Below, in pieces: positions 32,701-37,565 of a stretch of 64,000 bases of DNA (the first letter of the stretch is position 1; each line of letters opens with the position of its first letter). The translations under genes were made by a program, and so were the position numbers. A model generated the notes under the pieces. It was not told the origin of the DNA. It searched no databases and saw only the letters and a list, made by a program, of their open reading frames with translations. The DNA is from Apoda limacodes (Eukaryota > Arthropoda > Insecta > Lepidoptera > Limacodidae): the NCBI GenBank assembly GCA_946406115.1, contig OX291551.1:8742001-8806000 (forward strand), read 5' to 3'.

Positions 32701-33153
32701 TGGTCTCTACGATCAGCGGTTTAGGCTGTGCGTTGATCCGTCAGTCAGTCATTCAGGACAAAGCATTTTATATGTATAGATAATAGAAGTTTATTACAAA
32801 ACTTTTGAACCGCCAATTATATAAAGAATAGGTTCGGAATGATTTTACTACCGAAAAAAGACCGGCAAGAAAATAATTAGGTAATCATTTTAAATAAACT
32901 AAGTTGTAGTTATATTTAAAAACAAAGTTTCTGAAAGCAATAAATATGTACGCTGCGTGCGACACAAATTTTAGAAACACTTTTAGTTTCAGTCATTAAA
33001 ATATTACCTATATTATTATTTTCACAAGACTTGAATACCTAGAAATCAATATAATAATAATCTCATTATTTTTACAGGGGTGAAGAAGGAATCCAGCAAT
33101 ACCTGGAAAACAAAACCGTGACCTTCAGCCTACCAAAAAAGCCATTAGTCTAA
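8721..33153 (+). CDS. Aldehyde dehydrogenase (ALDH1/2 class), tandem copy A, 11 exons
   Basis: NAD(P)+-dependent aldehyde dehydrogenase of the cytosolic ALDH1 / retinal-dehydrogenase type, oxidising aldehydes to carboxylic acids. The joined CDS is 8721..8750, 18119..18223, 18898..19165, 21063..21179, 24125..24312, 25234..25336, 25530..25711, 27480..27644, 28630..28787, 29590..29664, 33078..33153. It totals 1467 nt or 488 residues, the usual family length. All introns are GT-AG and every junction keeps frame. Family marks are: PWNYPIPM with the oxyanion Asn (N157), FTGSTE at the end of exon 5 (Rossmann glycine), LELGGKSP with the general-base Glu (E256), GQCCVAATR with the nucleophile C290, IFGPV, and [16 protein letters not shown] near the C-terminus. 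The N-terminus [10 protein letters not shown] shows no mitochondrial presequence. Its twin, copy B, lies 4.4 kb downstream with identical exon lengths. Physiological substrate (retinal, or fatty or pheromone-type aldehydes) is unknown. Confidence 0.93.
8751..11960. other. ALDH A intron 1, left part, no element recognised
   Basis: AT-rich intronic sequence. The 73-codon open frame at 9350..9571 has no family I recognise and no codon signal I would trust. A short ATT microsatellite lies at about 9995..10021. Confidence 0.5.
9995..10021. repeat. ATT microsatellite
   Basis: Uninterrupted ATT trinucleotide run in ALDH A intron 1. Confidence 0.7.
11965..12045 (+). mobile_element. Jockey-like LINE 3'-tail fragment
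   Basis: Matches the 3' end shared by the other Jockey fragments in this window: AAGCGACC.CAGGCT, then TGCTTGTTTGCCACCTTACT and AGTATAAAA. Confidence 0.55.
12675..13260 (+). repeat. Dispersed repeat with GATTTTCCAAAAATGGTGAA unit
   Basis: The left part carries the ACCGATTTTGATGAAATT motif. The right part (about 12940..13260) is a single unit of the family amplified at 45180..46800, with TATGATTTTCCAAAAATGGT, GGAATGAATTTTGCAAAATC and the end GTGCGTTGATATATGAGTCA. These may be two adjacent repeats. Non-coding. Confidence 0.55.
13990..14160 (+). mobile_element. tRNA-derived SINE, short copy
   Basis: A tRNA-like head has a B-box GGAGGTTCGAGCCC near 14054..14068 and an upstream GGTGGCCCAGGGG that could stand for the A box. 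The 3' part GAGGGTAGGCCGTGCCCCAA then CAGTGGGGACGTA is shared with the longer copy at 54725..55015. Confidence 0.7.
14985..15492 (+). mobile_element. LINE/SINE 3'-end fragment with TTTGAA tail
   Basis: TTTCTTGCCGGTTCTTCTCAG, then a GAACCGATGG segment, then AATAAATTATATTGAATTTG and repeated GAATTT units. This is a common lepidopteran retroelement 3' end. A shorter relative lies at 18013..18060. The 5' limit is uncertain. Confidence 0.5.
15770..17070. repeat. Cluster of CCGACTTCAAAAAA repeats in both orientations
   Basis: Three ~125-bp direct units start near 15825, 15950 and 16075, each with CTCGCGTTTG, ACCGATTT.GATGCGGTTTT and a CGACTTCAAAAAA block. Inverted pieces follow (16150..16480 and 17020..17075), with CTTTTTTT.AAGTCGGTT and AAACGCGAGATAATCGCGG. 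GTAT/CATA tetranucleotide runs join the blocks. The left edge (15770..15815) carries a single diverged inverted unit of the minisatellite at 17142. Confidence 0.65.
17142..17328. repeat. 39-bp minisatellite
   Basis: One 31-bp truncated unit (17142..17172) is followed by four 39-bp units starting at 17173, 17212, 17251 and 17290. The unit starts GTGGTACCACTGGGGTATCA and ends AAAAAGTAACC. The middle three units are identical by eye and the last has three changes. Because 39 is a multiple of 3 and the unit lacks stops in several frames, long repetitive open frames appear on both strands. They are by-products, not genes. Confidence 0.92.
17505..17625. repeat. Perfect inverted repeat: 56-bp arms, 9-nt loop
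   Basis: 17505..17560 is the exact reverse complement of 17570..17625, with TCCCCTCTT (17561..17569) between. I checked every base of the arms by eye. It would form a 56-bp hairpin. It lies in ALDH A intron 1, about 500 nt before exon 2. No similarity to the repeats around it was seen. Confidence 0.93.
18119..18223 (+). CDS. ALDH copy A exon 2
   Basis: 35 codons beginning [16 protein letters not shown], in phase 0 at both ends. The acceptor is TTCACAG and the donor GTGGGT. It differs from copy B exon 2 at three residues by eye. Confidence 0.92.
18325..18490 (+). repeat. Dispersed repeat (CTGTACGTTTGTATGTCACT type)
   Basis: CTGTACGTTTGTATGTCACT, then GGCTGGACCGATTTGAATG, then ATTCACAAACCAGCCCGGCAGATGGCGCTGCAGTC (read in parts). 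It shares the ACCGATTT.GATG and ATTCACAAA..GACCC.GATGGCGCTGCA.TCGG order with 12700..12810. Confidence 0.55.
18898..19165 (+). CDS. ALDH copy A exon 3
   Basis: 89 codons plus one base, beginning [18 protein letters not shown] and ending [11 protein letters not shown]. The acceptor is ATTTCAG and the donor GTAGGA. Contains LETLDNGKP, typical of the ALDH N-terminal coenzyme domain. Confidence 0.92.
19436..19990 (+). pseudogene. Jockey-like LINE fragment, interrupted, in ALDH A intron 3
   Basis: Degenerate C-terminal coding sequence ([12 protein letters not shown] near 19625..19650, [19 protein letters not shown] near 19830..19870, [19 protein letters not shown] near 19875..19925) with a Jockey 3' tail. 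About 80 bp at 19685..19765 interrupts it. That insert contains the RTE-type 3' end GAGGCCTATGTTCAAGTGGA, so one element sits inside another. Confidence 0.7.
19991..21062. other. ALDH A intron 3, right part
   Basis: AT-rich sequence. No element or gene was recognised. A T-run at 21018..21030 precedes the exon 4 acceptor. Confidence 0.5.
21063..21179 (+). CDS. ALDH copy A exon 4 (oxyanion Asn)
   Basis: Encodes [18 protein letters not shown] then [10 protein letters not shown]. The Asn of PWNYP is the oxyanion-hole residue (N169 in ALDH2 numbering). The acceptor AATAG has a run of T about 35 nt upstream. Phase 1 on both sides. Confidence 0.9.
21180..24124. other. ALDH A intron 4, mostly unrecognised
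   Basis: Apart from the 22-bp triplication at 21672..21737, no repeat family was recognised. Short open frames at 21965..22195 (-) and 23373..23555 (-) look like chance. Confidence 0.5.
21672..21737. repeat. 22-bp tandem triplication
   Basis: Three consecutive copies of CAATAACCTGCTAGTAGRAAAC (R = G in the first copy, A in the others) at 21672, 21694 and 21716. Confidence 0.9.
24125..24312 (+). CDS. ALDH copy A exon 5 (NAD-binding)
   Basis: Encodes [18 protein letters not shown] through [10 protein letters not shown]. The VKPAEQTP strand-loop and the FTGS glycine belong to the coenzyme-binding fold. Acceptor TTTCAG, donor GTAATA. Confidence 0.92.
24355..24525 (-). mobile_element. LINE 3'-end fragment (GTCCACTGCTGGACATAAGC type)
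   Basis: TGGTCCACTGCTGGACATAA then GCCTCTCGTGGTCCTCCGCC is the antisense of a very common lepidopteran LINE C-terminal end. It lies just after exon 5 of ALDH A. Confidence 0.55.
24567..25150 (-). repeat. Dispersed repeat (GGCCAAGTGCGAG family), inverted and interrupted
   Basis: Runs from a degenerate GGGTTTAG end, through GTCCGTCTGTCAC, to the antisense head GCGAGTCCGACTCGCACT at about 24814..24831. The head continues after a 291-bp insertion as TGCACTTGGCCGTTTTTTA at 25123..25141. Confidence 0.65.
24832..25122. mobile_element. Small inverted-repeat DNA element (MITE) nested in a repeat
   Basis: Begins CAGGGCTGTTGCTAGA and ends CTTTAGCTACGGCCCTG, whose complement is CAGGGCCGTAGCTAAAG, giving imperfect terminal inverted repeats of about 16 bp. 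It splits the antisense repeat head precisely. GCACT stands on both sides (24827..24831 and 25124..25128), as expected of a target-site duplication, though one base is unaccounted for. The termini suggest a hAT-like non-autonomous element, but the 5-bp duplication does not match the 8 bp of hAT. Confidence 0.65.
25234..25336 (+). CDS. ALDH copy A exon 6 (general-base Glu)
   Basis: Encodes [17 protein letters not shown] and [17 protein letters not shown]. The Glu of LELGGKSP is the ALDH general base (E268 in ALDH2 numbering). Acceptor TTGCAG, donor GTAGGT. Confidence 0.92.
25530..25711 (+). CDS. ALDH copy A exon 7 (catalytic Cys)
   Basis: Encodes [18 protein letters not shown] then [18 protein letters not shown]. 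The second Cys of GQCC is the nucleophile. The following V-A-A resembles ALDH1A1 rather than ALDH2. Acceptor TTTTTAG, donor GTAAGA. Confidence 0.93.
26351..26717. mobile_element. MITE family M, copy 1 (ALDH A intron 7)
   Basis: Terminal inverted sequences are GAGGATACGATTCGC...CTTCATACAAACGAATTTCTC on the left and GAGAAATTCGTTTGTATAAAG...GCGAATCGTATTCT on the right (read in parts). The ~370-bp interior shares GGTCTGCAGTGTGACAG and ACAGACATAGATATTCGGCT with two other copies (27925..28257 and 51223..51577). Confidence 0.75.
26860..27130 (+). repeat. Dispersed repeat, 3' fragment
   Basis: Contains CAAGGATACCCCACACACTG and ends with AAGCTACGGCACCCAAAAAA, a degenerate version of the CTACGGAACCCTAAAA tail. 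Confidence 0.5.
27283..27430 (-). mobile_element. Jockey-like LINE 3' tail, antisense
   Basis: TACCACCACTAAGGTGACAA, ACAAGCTTGCCGTCCGCCTA, then TATGGACGCTTACAACACTT. Same 3' end as the larger copies at 31480 and 58030. It ends about 50 nt before ALDH A exon 8. Confidence 0.7.
27480..27644 (+). CDS. ALDH copy A exon 8
   Basis: 55 codons from [17 protein letters not shown] to EDMKIAREE, in phase 0 at both ends. The acceptor is TTCAAG, a less common -3 base. A Jockey LINE tail sits about 45 nt upstream. Confidence 0.9.
27765..27924 (-). mobile_element. Jockey-like LINE 3' tail, antisense
   Basis: TACCACTAAAGTGGTAAACA then CCTATGGACGCTTGCAGCAC. Same 3' end as 27283..27430, lying on the other side of exon 8. 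It abuts MITE M copy 2. Confidence 0.65.
27925..28257. mobile_element. MITE family M, copy 2 (ALDH A intron 8)
   Basis: Left end GAGAATGCGATTTGGAGCGC, then CTGCTTCATACAAACGAATT. Right end AAATTCGTTTGTATGAAGCC, then AAATCGTATCTCC. The interior shares CTGGGTCTGCAGTGAGCCAG and ACAGACATAGGTATTCGGCT with copies 1 and 3. Confidence 0.75.
28630..28787 (+). CDS. ALDH copy A exon 9
   Basis: Begins [17 protein letters not shown] and ends with the first two bases of the Trp codon in GSIW. With the last Glu of exon 8 it rebuilds the EIFGPV motif (E399 of ALDH2). Donor GTTAGT. Confidence 0.92.
28788..29589. other. ALDH A intron 9, nothing recognised
   Basis: AT-rich sequence with no repeat family recognised. 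Confidence 0.5.
29590..29664 (+). CDS. ALDH copy A exon 10
   Basis: Encodes [18 protein letters not shown] then SGIGRE. The PFGGxxxSGxGREL motif lies at the tetramer and substrate-tunnel side of ALDHs. By eye this is one of the most diverged exons between the two copies. Donor GTAAGT. Confidence 0.9.
29870..30215. repeat. Dispersed repeat remnants (TTGGCACACGTATAGGT type) with a fold-back
   Basis: 29870..30010 carries AACTTGGCACACGTATAGGT then ATCCTGGAATAGGATA, the same order as 63430..63590. 30092..30119 and 30167..30207 are imperfect inverted copies of a CGATAACCGAATTTA-containing segment, suggesting two head-to-head fragments. Confidence 0.5.
30216..31479. other. ALDH A intron 10, left part
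   Basis: No gene recognised. Near 30890..30990 there are GGGACAAAATAGCAATACGGG and CAGTCCCGTATATACGG, possible debris of an old DNA transposon. The 117-codon antisense frame at 30815..31168 has no family I recognise. Confidence 0.4.
31480..32010 (-). pseudogene. Jockey-like LINE, 3' coding part, antisense
   Basis: On the - strand: [20 protein letters not shown], then [20 protein letters not shown], then [17 protein letters not shown] and GVASVHRLR, followed by a 3' UTR and a T-rich end near 31484. An adjacent frame (31862..32068) gives [20 protein letters not shown]. These are the post-RT C-terminal motifs of Jockey-clade elements of Lepidoptera. It is 5'-truncated and frameshifted. Confidence 0.85.
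32080..32640 (+). repeat. Five-copy ~125-bp tandem array
   Basis: The unit marker GGTTTACC (or a variant) occurs near 32091, 32215, 32340, 32474 and 32601, a spacing of 124 to 134. Each unit also carries CGGCGT.TGCATAACAACTTA and GCGCGAGTCCGACTCGCACT variants. The latter resembles the head of the dispersed repeat family, from which the array was probably amplified. Two copies also lie at 3885..4105. Confidence 0.85.
32640..32775 (+). repeat. Repeat end fragment (GTGCGTTGATCCGTCAGTCA)
   Basis: The 3' end GGCTGTGCGTTGATCCGTCA then GTCAGTCATTCAG matches the end of the 45180..46800 array and of 12940..13260. Confidence 0.5.
33078..33153 (+). CDS. ALDH copy A exon 11 (stop codon)
   Basis: Encodes [18 protein letters not shown] and PKKPLV, then TAA. 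This matches the C-terminal oligomerisation strand of ALDH1/2 (in ALDH2, ...EVKTVTVKVPQ). Confidence 0.92.
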
Positions 33154-33234
33154 GAAACTCACACGGACGCTTATACTGATAAAAACTATACCAAATTGAT
33201 ATATAAGTATTGTAATGAAAATATGTTTTGTTTT

Positions 33235-33240
33235 AATAAA
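33235..33240 (+). terminator. Polyadenylation signal of ALDH copy A
   Basis: AATAAA lies 82 nt after the stop codon and is followed by an A-rich run. This gives a short 3' UTR. Confidence 0.65.
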
Positions 33241-33892
33241 AAAAAAAATTATTTTCATATTACATCATTTAATGTAATTCGTTATTTTTTCTATTAAAAT
33301 TCATTTTATTATATGATTTAACCTGAGTAACGTGGCCACATTACGTCTCTGCCTCTTTTCATCGCTACTTCCCATACGACTCGACGAATGTGTGGCAGGG
33401 CTACTAGAATGGAGTAAAAACACACTTTGATAGGTAAGTGTAAGTCGAATTAGCGCACACAGATGGTAAAATGGAATTGAATTAAACTGCTGCGCCGATA
33501 ATAGTGAAAATTGATGAGGGGAGAGGAAGGACATAGCTAATTTAAACAACGTCAAATGTGAGTCGAATTAGCATTGACAAGGTAAATAAGAATTTAGTTG
33601 AATCACTGAGCCGATTTTGATAATATTTAAAATGGGGATCACCTTGGAGAAAGATATATCTATCTGAGTGCAGAGAGCACAAATAAACAAAAATGCGCTG
33701 AAATTGCTGCTTTAATGGTACTTTTAAAAGATTAAGTGTCAATCGAAAAAGAATTTCGTAAACCGTTAAACCTTTTTTAATCAATTGAACAGGTAAGAAT
33801 ATGGCAGAACCGCTGCGTAGGTTTTGAAAAAATTCGGTATAGATATAGCTTAATGAAGAAGTTTAGTATGGGTACTTAAATGTTTAGCAACC

Positions 33893-33945
33893 TTAAAAAA
33901 CCGGCCAAATGCGGGTCGACCCTGGCACCGAAGCTTTCGTACCAC
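33893..33945 (+). repeat. Dispersed repeat head, truncated
   Basis: AAAACCGGCCAAATGCGGGT followed by a degenerate CCGAAGCTTTCGTACC. The Jockey fragment begins directly after it. Confidence 0.55.
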
Positions 33946-35350
33946 AAATAAAAACTTGGCTTGGTCAGACACTGGATATGTGTTCGTAAACTACGTAGCC
34001 TCTTCGCGCTTTCCTACCACACTAGGCAATTTCCGTCTTCATGGAATATCCATCGAATGACAGGCCTATCACTATTACCTCCCTCCTCTCCAAGGTGATG
34101 GAGCGTGTGATCAACATACAGGTTCTAAGATAACTAGAAACCTAGAAAAACACGACCTGGTCAGTGACCGTCAATACGGCTTTCGCCACGGCCGCTTTAC
34201 TGGGGACTAGTAGGGACCTTCTAGTGTATCTCACACACCAATGGGCACTAGCCATTGAGAGTCAGGTGGAGGCATTGGCATGTAACCTGGACATAGCGAA
34301 GGCGTTCGATCGGGTCTGGCACCAAGTTGCCATCTCACAAAGTACCCGAAGGTTTGTGCAAATGGGTGGCTAGCTCTTTGTCCGGCTGACTCATACGAGC
34401 CATAGTTGACAGTAGCTGCTCTGATAGCATGGACAATAATGGTGTCCCGCAAGGCTCTCTGTTGTCTCCTTCGCTGTTTCTACTGCATATCATGCACTAC
34501 ATGTCAACATCACACATTGCCATGCAGATAACAGTACTGGAGACGATTACACGGGTCGTGCAAACATTCCTAGTTCCGTTGTGGAGGAAAAGCAAGGAGA
34601 ATTTGTGTCTCAAATCGAGACCACTCTCTCCAAGGTCTCTGACTGGGGACGGAAAAACTTGGTTCGATTCAACACTACAAAGACTCAAGTCTGCGCGTTC
34701 ACCGGTAAGAAAACCTCATTCACTGTAGTCCCACAATTCCAAAACACTTCTCTTTCCGTCTCCAAGAGCATTGGAATCCTTGGTGTTGACATCTCCAGCG
34801 ATGTTCAGTTTCGAGATCATTTGCAAGACAAGTTGATGCTGGCGTCCAAAAAACCTTGGTGTACTCAACAGAGCGAAGCAGTACTTCACGTCGGAACAAA
34901 AGTTGCTGCTTTACAAGTCGCAAGTTCGGCCCCATAAGAAGTACTGTTGCTATCTCTGGGTGTACCCGGATACCAGCTTGGCCCATTTGACTCGGTTCAA
35001 CGGCAGGCTAATAGAATTATCGACTCTGCCTCCCTGTGTGTGTTCTACCGCCTGTACAATGGGATGTGTTTAGTAGATTTTTTCGAAATGATGCCCACGG
35101 CTACTTTTTACCAGCGCACCGCTCGCCATCAACAGGGAATTTATTCTCACACTTCAGAACCTTAATGGTCGCGTTCTCAGAGAATTTGGGTTGTGGAATG
35201 AACTCCCTGCCAATGTTCTCCCTAAGGACTATAGTATGAGGTTCTTCAAGAAAGAAGTTATGAGATATTTGAAGGGTCGGCAATACGCGAGTGATGCCCC
35301 AGGGTACCCCAGGTGTTGCAAGCGACCATAGGCTATGGTGACCGCTTACC
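33946..35350 (+). pseudogene. Jockey-like LINE, long decayed copy
   Basis: Frames on the + strand give, in order: ITSLLSKVMERVIN-like (about 34070..34115), VYLTHQWALAIESQ and LDIAKAFDRVWHQ (34218..34325, RT domain), NNGVPQGSLLSPSLFLLHI (34432..34490), IETTLSKVSDWGRKNLVRFN then [60 protein letters not shown], and the FLKGRQ-like tail. Multiple frameshifts, a stop after the GG motif, and a degraded YADD region show that it is dead. It lies between the two ALDH genes. Confidence 0.85.
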
Positions 35351-35379
35351 ATCAGTTTACCGTAAGGTTGTGTATATGT

Positions 35380-35430
35380 GATACGCAACCCACGGAGCGC
35401 GAGTCCGACCCGCACTTAATTGATTTTAAT
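35380..35430 (-). repeat. Dispersed repeat head, antisense
   Basis: CACGGAGCGCGAGTCCGACC then CGCACTTAATTGATTTT is the reverse complement of the GGCCAAGTGCGAG-type head. Confidence 0.5.
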
Positions 35431-35481
35431 AACACGAATATAAAATAACGTAATTTAAGAACACGAACAAAAATAAAAAGT

Positions 35482-35655
35482 GTGCTGCTAAGCGGTCACC
35501 CATCTAATTACTGACCTAGCTCGACGTTGCTTAGCATTGAATATCATTTCCGACAAACAAGTACAAACAACAAAACCCCATTTTCCTTCATAATTGCCAG
35601 ATGGCGCTGTACCGGTAATAACTCGCACCCGTCTCACACTTGGCTGATTTTTATT
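35482..35655 (-). mobile_element. 5S-rRNA-derived SINE, antisense
   Basis: Reading the - strand, 35550 down to 35482 gives GCTAAGCAACGTCGAGCTAG then GTCAGTAATTAGATGGGTGA and CCGCTTAGCAGCACAC. This follows the 3' half of insect 5S rRNA (AAGCAACATCGGGC.. / GTCAGTACTTGGATGGGTGA / CCGC), including the box C region. Upstream in the sense direction come CAGCGCCATCTGGCA and a degenerate GCCAAGTGTGAG head (about 35605..35645). It is a SINE3-type fusion rather than a real 5S gene, because the 5' half does not match. Confidence 0.65.
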
Positions 35656-35659
35656 ATTT

Positions 35660-37000
35660 ACTAGCTGATCCGACGAACTTCGTTCCGCCTAAGAGTCGAT
35701 TCTTTAATTTTTTTGTTTTTTTTTATTATGATACCTACTTAATTTTATTTTATTTTTACTTATTCCAAATTAAGTTATATTTTTATTTACAAAAGCTGTA
35801 CCCGCGACTACGTCCGCGTGGAATTTGATAAAAAAGTTATTTCGTTTATTTAGTGTTTGCATTTTTATTTTAATTATCATTTATTTTCAATTTTTTTTCG
35901 TTCTGAGCCCGCGCGACAGGTAGCATTTGTAATATTGATTAGTTGGTGGGAGGCGCCCGACGTGACGGCCCAGTGGCATGCGCGTGAGCTGCGCGCGGTA
36001 CTGGACAGTACGTGAACATTGCAAGATTACTTTATTTTTCGTTATTTTGGTGTATGTACCGTATATATATTCATATACATGTAGTAAAAAACGGTTATTT
36101 CAATATTACAAACAGACACTTCAATTTTATTTATATGTATAGATTGTTATACTTTACCCACACTATAATCACTAAAAGTTTCAATGTTGTATGTGTTAAT
36201 GTATTTTCATCACACTAACTCGTAAAAAGTGTCACTACGTGCTGGTAAAGTGGGTGCTAAGACGTTAATTACTCCCACGGCTTTTTTCTTTTCTCAAAGT
36301 AAACCTGGAATCTATAAACACAGGCGATATGATGCATTATGTCATTGCATGCACCGCGCGCGCTATTTGTACGATAACACAGTACGTAGACTTTACGTAC
36401 GGTTTTATCGATTCTGTCAAGTATGTACAAAAGTGCCATCTGTAGTTTAAGATAGGAACTACGTGCCAAGCGAGCAATTATAGTACAACATTTTTTCTGA
36501 ACCGGTGGTCAAAAATCAAAACTACAGGTGCCAGATTAAAATAACGACTCTAGCGATCAAAAAGTTTTAACTTTATCCAATACATTTTAATTCAAAAACT
36601 TTTATTTTTGGTGAGTTTCTTTATTTACAATGAAATAAAAAATGACTTTGTAGTCAGCTGAGTTTAAAATAAAAGCGACACCGCCTGATATTGTTAATGG
36701 GGTTCAAAGATAATTTTAACCCTATTACTACCGAACCCTGCACTTCTTAATTAACTCCTTAATTACACTAATGCAGTTTGCTATAGCAAGCTTTAGTTCG
36801 TTTAGCTCGGTTAGGGTTATTCCTGCGGAAACTTTTGACTTTTTCGGGATAAAAACTATCCTATGTCCTTTCCCGGGAATCAAACTACCTCCGTAGCTAA
36901 TTTATTCTAAATCGGTTCAGCGGGTTAGGCGTAAACAGGTAACAGACAGACAGACAAATAGACAGATTTCCTTTCGCATTTATAATATTAGTATGGCGTG
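35660..37000 (+). repeat. Composite repeat (CCGCGACTACGTCCGCGTGG ... TATAATATTAGTATGG)
   Basis: The left part has ACCCGCGACTACGTCCGCGT at about 35801. The right part has TTCGGGATAAAAACTATCC, GTTCAGCGGGTTAGGCGT, a GACAGACAGACAAATAGACAG run, and the end TTTATAATATTAGTATGG. This is a familiar lepidopteran dispersed element. A segment with a different, more GC-rich composition (about 35940..36020) and other sequence to about 36760 seem to be inserted in it. Confidence 0.5.
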
Positions 37001-37535
37001 GAAATTTTTAATAAACGTCTGTTTGTGACAAAAGTCGTAACAGTCACGTAGTATTAAGCCGTGTAATAATTGATATTTGTCTGCATCAATCTTAAATGTT
37101 GCCAGCTATAGCTAAAAATGGCTAAATTAGCAACACTGGTATAATAAAGATAATTTTAATCATAATGGTAATGATGTTACCACCTATTTCAGTAAAAGGT
37201 CACACGATATAGAATCTTAAGATCTCACAATAAAGCTTACATTCTTAATTTTAAGTATCACTAGCATATTCCTTTATCGTATGTTGTATATTATTTTTAT
37301 AGTTGCAATCGCACTTTACGATAGTGTTATATGAACTTTATTATATTGTGTTACGGTTGTTTTTTTAAAACCAGATCATATTCAGCCTTGACATTGATAA
37401 GTACAGAGTATCAAATTAATTTTATTCATGTGTATTCCATTCAACATTCCGTCCTACCATTTTATTTTAGTCGTCTGGTAACAACTGGGCTAACCGCGCG
37501 TGTTTCTGTCGGTTATTGTGACAAAAACCTAAAAT
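37001..37535. other. Upstream region of ALDH copy B
   Basis: AT-rich sequence. No similarity to the 200 nt upstream of copy A was seen by eye and no clear initiator or TATA box stands close to the start codon. A T-rich stretch ending TTTTAG at 37465..37470 could be a 3' splice site if a noncoding 5' exon exists. Confidence 0.35.
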
Positions 37536-37565
37536 ATGGTCAAAGTTGACGTAAAATACACAAAG
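37536..37565 (+). CDS. ALDH copy B exon 1 (start codon)
   Basis: Encodes [10 protein letters not shown] with donor GTAGGT. It matches copy A exon 1 at seven of ten residues and in length, which supports this start. Confidence 0.85.

Noticed and set aside
35482..35550. A genuine 5S rRNA gene
   Set aside because: Only the second half of 5S is similar, with many changes, and it is fused to repeat sequence. It is better explained as a SINE.
37465..37535. A coding extension upstream of the ALDH B start
   Set aside because: Copy A has no equivalent, and [10 protein letters not shown] aligns with [10 protein letters not shown], so the ATG at 37536 is the best start. A noncoding 5' exon remains possible.
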